Assembly (NCBI RefSeq): GCF_009469605.1 | Contig: NZ_SSXU01000001.1 | Span: 310,001-374,000 of the forward strand | Reading direction: 5' to 3' | Source: Zoogloea sp. 1C4 | GTDB lineage: Bacteria; Pseudomonadota; Gammaproteobacteria; Burkholderiales; Rhodocyclaceae | DNA: 64,000 bases | In this document: in pieces, positions 32,547 through 41,392 of the stretch | How positions within the stretch are numbered: the first letter of the stretch is position 1 | Layout of the letters: the number at the start of each line of letters is the position of its first letter | Made by a program: the position numbers and the translations under genes | The notes under the pieces: generated by a model | What the model saw: only the letters and a program-made list of their open reading frames with translations | What the model was told of the DNA's origin: nothing | Databases searched by the model: none

Positions 32547-32943
32547 GGTGGGGCTCCGATCAGCGATTCCCCGCGGGGCGACGTGCCACCTGGGGGACAT
32601 CTGCTTCGCAGATCGGGCCCTTGCTCCCCGTTGTCGTGGGGAGGGCCTCGGCTGTTCTTGCCGCCGAAGGCACTTCTGACCGCCATCGCTGGCGATCCTC
32701 GGACCAGTTGCTGGACCGATTGATTCACATAGTGCCATGGGACGGCCCGCAGCAACACCAACGTTGTGCCGGTCGCCCAGATGAGTCTAGGTCGCGCCGA
32801 ATGGGTCTGCGCTGCTATGCGCCTAGGCCAAGACCTCCGGGCTCGACACGGGCCGTCTGGTGAGACCTGAAGGTCCTCCCTCTACCGTGCTTACCGGGTC
32901 GGCGGCTATCCTTCTATGTTTGGTCGTTGAGATGGGGCACACC
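32547..32943. promoter_or_regulatory. Divergent control region with hairpins in the AlpA leader
   Basis: These 397 bp separate the leftward replication operon from the rightward nuclease gene and hold no convincing gene. ATCTGC-TTC-GCAGAT (about 32598-32612) and a larger G/C-rich stem (CTCCCC with GGGGAG near 32624-32645) could fold in the 5' leader of the alpA transcript. Promoters for both directions should lie here, but no strong -35/-10 pair can be assigned. Confidence 0.4.
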
Positions 32944-33960
32944 ATGGAGATAGAACTCAAGAAGAAGGAGGCGCCGCCTGACCTGCCGAGGCTCATCCAA
33001 GACGTTCTGGCGGAGCTAGGATATGAGGCGGACGCTGAGGCGGTGGCCGAGCGGGTTCGTCGCCTGGACATCGGCCTGCCGGTCGAGGACGAGTTCTCAG
33101 TCGTGTGCGCTTGGCTCGGGAAGTGCCAGCTCCTGCACAAGCTCGACCAGCACCAGGTGCCCGTAGCTTCCAAGCAAGAATTCCAAGTGCCCGACTTGCT
33201 GGCGAAGTTCTCGACCCAGACCAGCAAGTCCCCCGTGTTGATTGAGGTGAAGTCGAAGAACGACAAGCCCCTGTCCTTCAAGCCCGACTACCTGAAGCGC
33301 TTGCAGAATTACGCCGACTTGGTGGGCATGCCTCTACTGATCGCGTGGAAGTTCCACAGCGTCTGGATGCTATTCGAGGCGCGGCACATGAAGAAAGCCA
33401 CCAAGAACTTCAACATCACGCTGAATACTGCGATGCAGGAGAACTTGCTCGGCATATTGGCCGGCGACGTCGCCTACAAGATCGGTGCTGGCGCGGGGGT
33501 ACATCTCCGCTTCCGCAAGGACAAACTGCTCGGCACTCAGAAGACCGCAGATGGCTACGCGGAGCAGTGGGCGATGACCATTGACGACGTGGGCTTCACC
33601 GACCGCGAGGGCGCCCGCCGTACAGACCTGGACGGCGAGGTCCAATCGCTGTTCACCGCATGGGACTTGGAGGACAAGGAGGAGCACACCGACTCCCACA
33701 TCCACCTGCACTTCGTCGCTGGGGACGAGGGGATGCAGTTCGCCCACACGGCTCTGGTTCGCCTTCTGAGCTGGGAATCACCCCACGATGACCGGCCTCA
33801 CTGGCGCGGGCTGCTGCGGAAGGAGCAGGTCACAGCGAACGTGGCGAGCTTCTCGGCCGCTTTGGACCTAGCCTTTCGGCAGAAGGTGGTGTCCCACATC
33901 TTCTATTTTCAGCCGCACACAACACCGGAGTTTTTACCCTCGCCCCAGCGGGTCAGATAA
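32944..33960 (+). CDS. PD-(D/E)XK nuclease-like protein, 338 aa
   Basis: Residues 78-130 carry the nuclease signature: VPD (P83, D84), 16 residues, then LIEVKSK (E101, K103), and a following helix with YLKRLQNYADLVGMPLLIAWKF, as in restriction and Holliday-junction-type PD-(D/E)XK enzymes. The remaining 200 residues match nothing I know. It sits in the cargo end of the element beside an XRE regulator, so a defence or interference role is plausible but unproven. A second in-frame ATG (32932) exists; 32944 has GGGG at proper spacing. Confidence 0.6.
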   Translation: MEIELKKKEAPPDLPRLIQDVLAELGYEADAEAVAERVRRLDIGLPVEDEFSVVCAWLGKCQLLHKLDQHQVPVASKQEFQVPDLLAKFSTQTSKSPVLIEVKSKNDKPLSFKPDYLKRLQNYADLVGMPLLIAWKFHSVWMLFEARHMKKATKNFNITLNTAMQENLLGILAGDVAYKIGAGAGVHLRFRKDKLLGTQKTADGYAEQWAMTIDDVGFTDREGARRTDLDGEVQSLFTAWDLEDKEEHTDSHIHLHFVAGDEGMQFAHTALVRLLSWESPHDDRPHWRGLLRKEQVTANVASFSAALDLAFRQKVVSHIFYFQPHTTPEFLPSPQRVR

Positions 33961-34476
33961 TCACCCCTGATCCACCGACGCCAGGAAGCGCCTGAGGGCG
34001 TGGTAAGCCTTGCTGTCGGTCTGCCCGTCGATGACGGCATCCTCGAAGTTGCCGGCCGTGGTTGTCACCCTCAGCCACGTCCGTTGTGATGTCGTGATCT
34101 TGCGGATCAGGTCGGTCGAGACGATGAAGCCCTTGCGCGACTCCTTGGTCGCCGCGCCGAAGTCGCTGAAGTTGGTGAAGGGCTGCGCGTTGGATAGGTC
34201 GTAGACCTTCCCGTCGATATTGAGCTGCGCGCCGATGATCGCCTTCACCTCATTGAAGAGGCTGACGACTAGGACCGAGTCGGTTGGGCGCTTCGAGTTC
34301 CACTGCGCGCCTAGCCCTGTGCAGGTCATCGACCTGCAGGCGTTACCGTGCGGGTTGATGGTGACGACGCGAGCACCGTCAAAGCCACTCTGGCTGACCG
34401 TGGGACCAGTGCCAGAGGTGGTTGAGCATCCGGCCAGAGCCGCAACGACCAATAGAAGAACAGCTGTCCGCTTCAT
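33961..34476 (-). CDS. Predicted lipoprotein, 171 aa
   Basis: The N-terminus MKRTAVLLLVVAALAGCST has a classic lipobox with cysteine at 17, so the product is exported and lipidated. The mature part has a pair of nearby cysteines (NACRSMTC) and a beta-rich pattern; no family is recognised. It is convergent with the nuclease gene with no bases between the stop codons, and divergent from the XRE regulator gene. An envelope-acting accessory (for example exclusion) is one possibility. Confidence 0.6.
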   Translation of the reverse strand: MKRTAVLLLVVAALAGCSTTSGTGPTVSQSGFDGARVVTINPHGNACRSMTCTGLGAQWNSKRPTDSVLVVSLFNEVKAIIGAQLNIDGKVYDLSNAQPFTNFSDFGAATKESRKGFIVSTDLIRKITTSQRTWLRVTTTAGNFEDAVIDGQTDSKAYHALRRFLASVDQG

Positions 34477-34498
34477 ATTTCCCCTTTACGCCAATAAA

Positions 34499-34515
34499 TA
34501 GTCGATTTTGGACTA
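34499..34515. promoter_or_regulatory. Possible operator between lipoprotein and XRE genes
   Basis: TAGTC-N7-GACTA is an inverted repeat in the 85-bp divergent region. It overlaps a TTGGAC that could be a -35 element for the XRE gene. Autoregulation by the XRE protein is the obvious idea, but the arms are only five bases long. Confidence 0.3.
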
Positions 34516-34561
34516 ATCCAACACGGACTTTAGCGTGCACTGACCTTCGAGTCACTACGCT

Positions 34562-34846
34562 ATGTCCCAATCGACCCACAATACTGACTACCAGCTCTTG
34601 CTGTCCGTCCTCAAGGCGGCTCGCAAGCGTATGGGCGTGTCACAGGTCGAACTGGCAGAGCGCCTTGAGAACACCCAGACCTTCGTGTCCAAGTGTGAGC
34701 GTGGGGAGCGTCGGATTGACACTGTCGAGTTGGTGGAATTCGCCGAAGCGCTTGGTGTCCCGCCGCTGGAGCTTTTTGGCGAATATCTGGAGAAGCGGGA
34801 TAGAGGACTGTTCCCGAGGGACAAGAAAACGAGAAGTCGCCGCTGA
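34562..34846 (+). CDS. XRE-family HTH transcriptional regulator, 94 aa
   Basis: A Cro/CI-type HTH covers residues 11-68 (LLSVLKAARKRMGVSQVELAERLENTQTFVSKCERGERRI), followed by VELVEFAEALGVPPLELF, typical of single-domain XRE repressors. It has a charged C-terminal tail. It is divergent from the lipoprotein gene and probably controls this cargo region. Small XRE proteins of this shape also act as control proteins of restriction systems, which would suit the two nuclease-like neighbours. Confidence 0.78.
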   Translation: MSQSTHNTDYQLLLSVLKAARKRMGVSQVELAERLENTQTFVSKCERGERRIDTVELVEFAEALGVPPLELFGEYLEKRDRGLFPRDKKTRSRR

Positions 34847-34858
34847 CGCGAGACCTTC

Positions 34859-35296
34859 TCAGACGCCGCCGTGGCCGATGCGCTCCCATGCCTCGCGGAA
34901 CGGGGCCTGCTCGTAGTCGGTCGGTTGCAGCCAGTAGGACACCCGGCCGTCCTTCTCGCCCCGGTGGGCACGCTCGCGCACCTCAGACGGCAGGAGGATG
35001 AATGCGGATGGCGTGGGCGTGGCAACCTTGTTCACGATGACCCAGAAGTCGCCCATGATCTTGTCGAGGCTCGTGCCGAGCGGCACGGGGTTGCGCTTGC
35101 TGAGCGCCTTGACCTGGACCCCGACGAAGCGGGAGGCGTCGCGGCTGTAGGCGATGATATCGACGCCGCGGGCGTTGCGGGCGGTCGGCATGACGTTCCA
35201 CCCAAGCAGGGACAGGCGGTAGCAGCAGTAGTACAGCCCCACGTTGCCCGTGAGCTGGGGGTCTAAGGTCAGGTTACCGTTCCCGTTGTCTGCCAT
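34859..35296 (-). CDS. Restriction-type PD-(D/E)XK nuclease-like protein, 145 aa
   Basis: Residues 20-65 resemble the small PD-(D/E)XK fold of archaeal resolvase/Mrr-like and DUF4365-like proteins: a helix GNVGLYYCCYRLSLLGW, then ARGVDIIAYS (D46) and VGVQVKALSK (Q61, K63). The usual E is replaced by Q, a variation known in the superfamily. A C-terminal SYWLQPTDYEQAPFREAW follows. It is the last gene before the element's tRNA. Anti-phage or DNA-repair function is inferred only. Confidence 0.55.
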   Translation of the reverse strand: MADNGNGNLTLDPQLTGNVGLYYCCYRLSLLGWNVMPTARNARGVDIIAYSRDASRFVGVQVKALSKRNPVPLGTSLDKIMGDFWVIVNKVATPTPSAFILLPSEVRERAHRGEKDGRVSYWLQPTDYEQAPFREAWERIGHGGV

Positions 35297-35316
35297 CGCT
35301 GCCGAGCCTCCATAGC

Positions 35317-35342
35317 AAAAGGGCCGCCCGAGTGGGCGGCCC
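35317..35342 (-). terminator. Terminator of the element-borne tRNA-Thr
   Basis: GGGCCGCCC (35321-35329) pairs perfectly with GGGCGGCCC (35334-35342) around GAGT. On the - strand TTTT follows. It lies 12 bases past the 3' end of the intact tRNA-Thr. Confidence 0.8.
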
Positions 35343-35354
35343 TTCTACTTCAAG

Positions 35355-35430
35355 TGGTGCCGGAGATAGGAGTCGAACCTACGACCTTCGCATTACGAAT
35401 GCGCTGCTCTACCAACTGAGCTACACCGGC
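35355..35430 (-). tRNA. tRNA-Thr (anticodon CGT), intact, carried by the element
   Basis: This 76-nt tRNA on the - strand has an encoded CCA, D arm (AGCTCAGTTGGTAGAGC), anticodon loop TTCGTAA (anticodon CGT, codon ACG) and T loop TTCGACT. The acceptor stem GCCGGTG/CTCCGGC has one T-T mismatch. It differs in acceptor, anticodon stem and T arm from the split host tRNA-Thr, so it is not a regenerated copy. It lies 113 bp inside attR and has its own terminator but no clear own promoter. Confidence 0.95.
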
Positions 35431-35543
35431 TAAAACCGAAACTTGTTCAAACTGTGTTCGTTCGTCACTGCGGCTACGCCGCTGGAACTCCCGAAGCCTT
35501 GTACTGCTTGCCTTGTAGACCAGACTGTCTAGAGCAACGCTCC

Positions 35544-35583
35544 GATTACGAATCAGTTGCTCTACCGACTGAGCTACAGCAGC
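35544..35583 (-). pseudogene. 5' part of host tRNA-Thr(CGT), split by the element
   Basis: On the - strand this is positions 1-40 of the host tRNA-Thr: acceptor 5' strand GCTGCTG, D arm and 5' half of the anticodon arm through the loop. After the 11-bp core the sequence becomes element DNA (GGAGCGTTGCTCTAGA) instead of the tRNA 3' half, which is 11.4 kb away at 24114-24160. It cannot give a functional tRNA, but its promoter is intact. Confidence 0.88.
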
Positions 35584-35595
35584 AGCGAGCCGCGG

Positions 35596-35624
35596 ATTAT
35601 ACGGGACAGCGCATCGGGCTTCAA
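35596..35624 (-). promoter_or_regulatory. Sigma-70 promoter of the host tRNA-Thr locus
   Basis: On the - strand TTGAAG (35619-35624) is followed after 17 bp by a perfect TATAAT (35596-35601), with the tRNA 5' end 13 bp further. The -35 lies inside a 15-bp palindrome (35615-35629) past the pilY1 stop. Since integration, this promoter reads through the tRNA fragment into the intact element-borne tRNA-Thr. Confidence 0.85.
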
Positions 35625-35639
35625 GCCCGCAGATGCACG

Positions 35640-38600
35640 CTATTCGCGGATGATCCGCCAGTTCACGACTCTGGGTTCGCCGGACTCGGACACCGTGTTG
35701 CCGTAGATGCTCGACTTGCCCTTCACGTCCGTCCCGAGCACGCGGATGCTGGAGCCAACGCGGACCAAGGTGGTGTCGGCAAGGCCGCCCACGATGGGGT
35801 CGGTCATCTCGACCTGCTTGTAGAGGCCACTCTCCAGCTTGTAGAGCACGCTCTGGCCGGTACCGTAGTGAACAGCGTAGACGATGGCGTTGCCGCTGGC
35901 ATTGCAGGGGTCGTCGTTCATGATCGAACCCACCCAGGTCACCACGCCGTCGTTGGCCTGCAGGCTCAGGATCACCCGTTCGGTAACGCCGGCGTTGGAG
36001 CCCGTGAGGTCATAGCGCCAGCCCATCGGCTTGGCACTGTCGAGTTTGGCGCCTTCGATCAGGTCCGTGACCTCCACCAGATTGCTGCGCGTCACCGGGA
36101 AGAAGCCGCCGGACGGGAACGGCACCTGGTAGGGCTTGCTGCCGAACGCGCGGGTCTTGGTGCCATCACGCACGGCATACATGGACTGCTGCTGGGTGTT
36201 CCCCTGGTCTTCAGAAGAAAGCAGCCGGCCGGTGCCCACAAACACGTAACGCTTCAAGTCATCGGCCGAATATTCGATCTTCGGCGCTGTGGTGATCGGC
36301 TGCCCGACGCCGCCGGTGGAGAACTCGGCGATCCGGGTCACCGGCGGGAGATCGTCTGCCGGATTGCTGAAATCGAAGCGCCACAGGTTGCCCTTGAGAT
36401 CGCCACCATAGACGTAGTCGAGGGTGTAATCCTGATAGCTCGGCGTGTAGCCCTCGACCTGCGCAAAGCCCGACGGGGAGCTTGCGCTTCCGGAATCGGA
36501 GCCGGTGTAGACCGGCGAAGAGCCCAGCAGCTCGCCGGTCTTGGCGTTGAGGATGAACAGCGCGCCCTGCCCGGGCTTGGTACCGCCGATGTTGTTGTAG
36601 CCACCGGTCAGGATCACCACCCAGCCCCAGCGGCGGGTCTTGGCGATGAGCGGACGACCGAAGCTGAAACCCATGTCGGGATGGGTGAACTCCCACAGCA
36701 CGCGGCCGGCGATCTCGTCTTCGGTGAGCGAATCGGAAATGTCGGTGACGTCCACTGCAACGAAGCTGCGGCCGCCCTTGCCCTGGCCCGCGACGAGAAT
36801 CGTGCGCCAGTCGGCTTCGGCACCGACGCCGAAGGAGTCGAGACGTGCGCCGGTACGGGCGAAGTCCACGTCCCGGATCTCGGGCGTGGCGTTCATGTAG
36901 TAGTGGTGCGAGTAGGTCTTGCGGGCAAGGGCCTGGATGCCGCTGACTTCCGGGTTGAGATCCGGCCCTTCGTACACCGAATACGGCACCAGCGCAAAGA
37001 CTTCCTGGCCGCCCTTCGTCCCTTCGGAGGCATCGAAGGCGTGCAGCATGCCGTCGTTGGCGCCCACGAAGATCAGCGGGTTCCGTGCCGCCTTATCCGC
37101 CTTGAAGCGGGTATAGCCCGGGTTGTAGGACTCGGAGTAGGTGGCGCTCGGCTTGCCGAGGTAGACCACCTTCGAATCGACGATGTCGCCCAGAAGCGAA
37201 GCGCGCTGGCGGTACAGATTGCTCACCGCGGCAGTGGATTCGTAGGTGCGGTCGCCCCGCAGGTAGTTGAGGATGCGCTCGCCGTCCGCCGGGTCGCCGG
37301 TGGGGGCCGACGACGTCTTGCTCAGGTTGAGGCGCTGGGTCGGGCTCAGGTTGGACCAGCGGAAGGCGGTGCCCTTGAGGTCGGCCGGGGTCGGATCGGT
37401 CAGGGTCTTGTCGGTCGGCGCGAGGGTCACGATCTTGCGGCCCGAGCTGCCCTGGGCGTCGACCTTGGCGGCGGCGTGCCACAGGGTCGTCACGTCCAGA
37501 GAATCGTCGGAGGCAAGCTTGTTGACCTTGGAGGCCGTGATGTCGCCCGACCAGGACGTCGCATCATACGAGCCCTGATAGGTGTTGGCGCCACCGCTGG
37601 AGGCACTGACCTGGGAGCTCGACAGCGCCGCACCGGCTGCCGCCCCCGAACCCGAGGCAATGCTCTGGAACGCGCTGCGCAGGCCAGCCACCATGGAATC
37701 CGGGCTGTCGGCGGTGAAGTAGTTGTTGGGCAGCGGGTCGCCATCGCGGGAGCGGATCGGCACGCCCGAGGTAGTCTTGTCCACCCAGATGTCCTTGGAC
37801 GAATCGAAGGGCCCCGGCGGGGTTGCCTTGCTGGGCTTCTTGTAACCACCGTACTTGGCGGCAAGCCAGTACTGGTTCTTGGAAACGTAGCCCACCTCCA
37901 TCACGTCCATCCAGTAGGTGTCCACCGTCTGGATGCCTTCGATGTCGGTGCGCAGATCGTTGGAGTGGGCGTAGTAGGCCAGACCGGCGATGTAGTAGCT
38001 GCCGTTGTAGATCGTCTTGGCGCTCAGACCGGGGATGCCCTCCAGGGCGCCGACTTCGTCGGTCCAGGCCTTGGCGGTCTTGAGGGAACCCATGTTCGAA
38101 TCGACGTCGGCCGGATAGCCCAGCGGCGAACCGGAGAGGTTGAAGTCGAAGTTGCTGTTGGTGTCACCGATGCCGACGATGTAGTTCTTCTTGCAGGAGA
38201 GCGGCCCCTTCTTCGGGTACTTCGCGTCGGTGGCCGGATCGTTCCAGCTGGTGAACACCGGGAAGTCATCGCGGTTGGCAGCGTTTACGCCAGACACGTA
38301 GGACTTGGTCGGCTTGAGGTTCTTGAAATACTTGATCGCCTCGGCGTAGAGCTCGCTCACCGGATCCCACATCTTGTACGACTTGGATTTCTGGCCGAAC
38401 TTGTTGAGGTAGTTGATCGTGCCGCTGTAGGTCACACCCTGCGCCGCCAGCATGTTGTAGGGGTCGGTGACGAAGGCGCCGGTTTCGGTGAGCTCCGAAT
38501 CAACGCTCTGGACCATCGCCCGCAGCACGCCACCGTCCTTGTAGATGTTGGCGGTGCCGTCGGCATCCCAGTTGTTATTGTCGTTGAGGAGCAGATAACC

Positions 38601-39452
38601 GAAGGCCCCAAAGTACATCTTGTCCTTGTACTGCTGGATCAGGCCGACCGGCTTGTAGAGGCTCTTGGTGCCCGACGTGTTTGCGTACTTCTTGCAGTTG
38701 CCTTCGAGCAGCGTGCCGGTGCCGTCCGGATCGCGGCACACTTCCGCCCGGACGTTAAGGAAGGTGCATCCCTCGCAATAGCTGTCGATACCGTTGAGCT
38801 TCAGAGCAAACCGTATCCCCAGGCCACCGTTACGGATGAAGAGATAAGTGCCCGACCCGATGGCACTGGCGCTGACGCCGTAATCGCCGGGATTCGTGTA
38901 GTTGAGGATGTCCTTCCCATATATGACCTTATCGGGAAACTGCAAAAAGTACTCGCCCTGGGGAGCAGCATAGGCCCGCTCGAGGATGGTCTGCGCGACA
39001 CCGCCGTCGGTGAATGACTTCGGCGTGTCAGTGCTGCGATTACCGCCCGTGAGCGCCCAGCGGAAGATGTCCGCGCCCTGCATCGTGGCCCAGTTGAGGA
39101 AGTGGCCGCTCCACGCCCCTGAGCAGGTGTAGTTGGAGCCCGCCTTGCTGATCGGCCGGAAGTAACCGTCGGCACCGCCCACATATTCGTAGCACTTGTA
39201 GGGATCGAAGTAGCCCAGATACGGCGCCGCGGCCGTGCCGTCAAAGCCGCCCTTGAACGCGCGGTTCATGGCGGTCGGGAACTCCACCGACATGGTCAGC
39301 AGCACGTTGGCCGGCACATCCGCAACGAGGATCGGCTGATCGGCCAGCGGCGTCTTGGCAGCACCGGCCGGGCCCGCGATGCCGATGGCCAGCGCCGCGG
39401 CAGAGAGCACGCGAGACAGGCCGGATCGGCTGACGAAAGTCGATATCTTCAT
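35640..39452 (-). CDS. pilY1: Type IV pilus tip/biogenesis protein PilY1
   Basis: This 1,270-residue secreted protein has a signal peptide (KISTFVSRSGLSRVLSAAALAIGIAGPAGA), a large N-terminal region and the C-terminal PilC/PilY1 beta-propeller (VVAGQGKGGRSFVAVDV, DYVYGGDLKGNLWRFDFSN). It works with minor pilins in pilus extension, adhesion and surface sensing. No von Willebrand A domain is evident at the N-terminus. ATG 39452 is preferred because GGAGAAGG lies nine bases upstream. It ends the pilE-fimT-pilV-pilW-pilX-pilY1 operon. Confidence 0.93.
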   Translation of the reverse strand: MKISTFVSRSGLSRVLSAAALAIGIAGPAGAAKTPLADQPILVADVPANVLLTMSVEFPTAMNRAFKGGFDGTAAAPYLGYFDPYKCYEYVGGADGYFRPISKAGSNYTCSGAWSGHFLNWATMQGADIFRWALTGGNRSTDTPKSFTDGGVAQTILERAYAAPQGEYFLQFPDKVIYGKDILNYTNPGDYGVSASAIGSGTYLFIRNGGLGIRFALKLNGIDSYCEGCTFLNVRAEVCRDPDGTGTLLEGNCKKYANTSGTKSLYKPVGLIQQYKDKMYFGAFGYLLLNDNNNWDADGTANIYKDGGVLRAMVQSVDSELTETGAFVTDPYNMLAAQGVTYSGTINYLNKFGQKSKSYKMWDPVSELYAEAIKYFKNLKPTKSYVSGVNAANRDDFPVFTSWNDPATDAKYPKKGPLSCKKNYIVGIGDTNSNFDFNLSGSPLGYPADVDSNMGSLKTAKAWTDEVGALEGIPGLSAKTIYNGSYYIAGLAYYAHSNDLRTDIEGIQTVDTYWMDVMEVGYVSKNQYWLAAKYGGYKKPSKATPPGPFDSSKDIWVDKTTSGVPIRSRDGDPLPNNYFTADSPDSMVAGLRSAFQSIASGSGAAAGAALSSSQVSASSGGANTYQGSYDATSWSGDITASKVNKLASDDSLDVTTLWHAAAKVDAQGSSGRKIVTLAPTDKTLTDPTPADLKGTAFRWSNLSPTQRLNLSKTSSAPTGDPADGERILNYLRGDRTYESTAAVSNLYRQRASLLGDIVDSKVVYLGKPSATYSESYNPGYTRFKADKAARNPLIFVGANDGMLHAFDASEGTKGGQEVFALVPYSVYEGPDLNPEVSGIQALARKTYSHHYYMNATPEIRDVDFARTGARLDSFGVGAEADWRTILVAGQGKGGRSFVAVDVTDISDSLTEDEIAGRVLWEFTHPDMGFSFGRPLIAKTRRWGWVVILTGGYNNIGGTKPGQGALFILNAKTGELLGSSPVYTGSDSGSASSPSGFAQVEGYTPSYQDYTLDYVYGGDLKGNLWRFDFSNPADDLPPVTRIAEFSTGGVGQPITTAPKIEYSADDLKRYVFVGTGRLLSSEDQGNTQQQSMYAVRDGTKTRAFGSKPYQVPFPSGGFFPVTRSNLVEVTDLIEGAKLDSAKPMGWRYDLTGSNAGVTERVILSLQANDGVVTWVGSIMNDDPCNASGNAIVYAVHYGTGQSVLYKLESGLYKQVEMTDPIVGGLADTTLVRVGSSIRVLGTDVKGKSSIYGNTVSESGEPRVVNWRIIRE

Positions 39453-39480
39453 TTGCAACATCCTTCTCCACGTTTCTGGG

Positions 39481-40140
39481 TTACTTGACGCGAGTAGTGA
39501 CCGTAGCCTGGACGTAGGTCTGCGTGTTGCGCACACCGTCGCTACGAATGGTGATCCGGTAGAGCGGAAGGGAGATGGAGCCGGGCTTGTCCTGGCGATA
39601 GGAACCGCCCCGCTCGTAGCGGTCGGAAACCGAGCACTTCTTTTCGTCGGACGGGCCGTAGTCGGAACACATCCGTTCGATGATGAAGCGGGTTTCGTTG
39701 CCGCCTTCCAGCGTGCCATCGGCCTTGTTGGGCTTGATGGTCGAGAACTTGGCGTCGAAGGTCGTCTTGTCCTTGAGGACGAGCGGAATGCCGTTACCGT
39801 CGGTTTCGAGCAGGCGGGGCGAGTAGTTCATCGCCACCCACTTGGCCACCACCCCGGCGCAGTCCGGCGAGGTTGGCACGCAGTTGGCAAGCAGGTCGTT
39901 GGTAAAATTAGGGTCTTTCGTCATCACTTTGAACGCGGCGTTCATGCCGACGGTGGTGCGATTGACCGAATCGCGCTTGAAGGCGAGGTTGCCCGACAGG
40001 ATCGAGGAGGTGTCGATCGACCGGAGGGTGGAGACACCGCCGAGCATCATCACGACCAGCACGACGAGCACGACCGCGAGCACCGCCCCCCGCGACCGGC
40101 TCGGACGTGACGAAAAGTGAGGGCGAACACTGGAAGCCAT
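39481..40140 (-). CDS. pilX: Type IV pilus minor pilin assembly protein PilX
   Basis: This 219-residue protein has a short basic lead (RPSRSRGAVLAVVLVVLVVMM), one N-terminal membrane helix, and the conserved SILSGNLAFKRDSVNRTTVG segment of PilX/PilY-linked proteins. It helps prime pilus assembly together with PilVW and PilY1. It lies between pilW and pilY1 in the canonical order. Confidence 0.88.
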   Translation of the reverse strand: MASSVRPHFSSRPSRSRGAVLAVVLVVLVVMMLGGVSTLRSIDTSSILSGNLAFKRDSVNRTTVGMNAAFKVMTKDPNFTNDLLANCVPTSPDCAGVVAKWVAMNYSPRLLETDGNGIPLVLKDKTTFDAKFSTIKPNKADGTLEGGNETRFIIERMCSDYGPSDEKKCSVSDRYERGGSYRQDKPGSISLPLYRITIRSDGVRNTQTYVQATVTTRVK

Positions 40141-40148
40141 GACGATAC

Positions 40149-41384
40149 CTAGGATTTCGGGGTGGACTTCATGTTGCGCAGGGGGATGACCCAGTCGTAC
40201 ACCTGATAGCCGTAGCGCTGCTCGGCGGACTCAAGCTTGCGGGTCACCTTGCGGGCGTCGCTCAGGTCGCTGAACAACACGATTTCGGTGAGCTTGGCAT
40301 CGTTGATGACGAGCTGGGGCGAGCGCACCACGACGCCGATCCGCACGGCCTTGATCTGATCGATCTTCTGCTCGGTGGCGGTTCTGCCGTCCATCAGGTC
40401 GGCCAGCGTCCAGCCCGCCTCGCCAGGGGAAATCCATTCATCGACCACGTTGTCGTTGGCCGCGCCGCCCACGCCGTTATCAACGCCGTAGCGCACCTTG
40501 AAGAGCACGACGTTCTCGCCGAAGGGCATCATCCCGGTGCGTTGCAGCAGGTCGTACTCGACCAGTTCGCCACCCTCGTTCACCGAGATCAGCGAAAACG
40601 TCGGCCCGGCCTCGCGGCCCAGGTGGAAGGCCGACGGGCTGTCGGCGGTCGAAACCAGCGCCCCATAGGACGCGGCGCCAATGTTGAGCTTGATGTTGGT
40701 GTACGACGCCGGCGCCGTGACCGCGCTCTCGGCCGGCATCACCTTGAGCCCGTACGAGGCGTCGGCAACCGCCTTGCCCCCCGAGAAATCGGACGCCACC
40801 TGCACGATCTGACAGTCGCCGGGGCCGGCGGCCACATCCTGGGGCACTGCGAGGAGCAGGTCATCGACCGCCAGGCCGGTATTGGCGATGCCGACACCGT
40901 TGGGGTTGGCCACGTTGAGTGTCTTGCCGTCGCTGTCGAACGGCACGTCCCGGTTGCTGGAGGCCGAACTGCCCGAGATCACCAGCGCGATGTCGGAATT
41001 GTCACCGCCATCGAGCACGCCCACCGGTAGCGCCCGCACGTTCTTGGCGAAGCCGCTGAAGGGATCCGGATAACTCGCCGCCGGCAGCAGCGCCGTCTTG
41101 CCGCGTGTCGCCAGCAGCTTGCAGCCCCAGATGTTCCGCCCCTGGACCAGCGAGGCGCCGGCCTCCTCGAACAGCATGCCGAGCCGCGCCCCGATCAGGG
41201 ACGCCGTCTGCACGGTGTCGGCCGCACCGCTGACGTTGCGGCGGAAGGTCTCGCTGCCCGAAAACGAACGCATGACGACGAGGGACGCAATCACGCCGAT
41301 GGCCATGCCGACCACCACCTCGATCAGGCTCACGCCAGCTTGGCCACGCCGTCTCGGCAGACCCGGAACAAATCTGGTGCGCAT
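40149..41384 (-). CDS. pilW: Type IV pilus minor pilin PilW
   Basis: This 411-residue protein has a prepilin cleavage motif (RRRGQAG then VSLIEVVVGMAIGVIASLVV), in which G precedes the methylated residue and E is at +5, and a long C-terminal globular region as usual for PilW. It is part of the minor pilin priming complex. The start at 41384 lies 9 bp after pilV and gives a lead peptide of normal length. Confidence 0.9.
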   Translation of the reverse strand: MRTRFVPGLPRRRGQAGVSLIEVVVGMAIGVIASLVVMRSFSGSETFRRNVSGAADTVQTASLIGARLGMLFEEAGASLVQGRNIWGCKLLATRGKTALLPAASYPDPFSGFAKNVRALPVGVLDGGDNSDIALVISGSSASSNRDVPFDSDGKTLNVANPNGVGIANTGLAVDDLLLAVPQDVAAGPGDCQIVQVASDFSGGKAVADASYGLKVMPAESAVTAPASYTNIKLNIGAASYGALVSTADSPSAFHLGREAGPTFSLISVNEGGELVEYDLLQRTGMMPFGENVVLFKVRYGVDNGVGGAANDNVVDEWISPGEAGWTLADLMDGRTATEQKIDQIKAVRIGVVVRSPQLVINDAKLTEIVLFSDLSDARKVTRKLESAEQRYGYQVYDWVIPLRNMKSTPKS

Positions 41385-41392
41385 GGGCAATC

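Noticed and set aside
35454..39017. Open frame of over 1,180 codons on the + strand opposite pilY1
   Set aside because: It mirrors a well-supported PilY1 gene. Long antisense frames are common in high-G+C genes, and the predicted protein is Val/Gly/Arg/His-rich without any family pattern.
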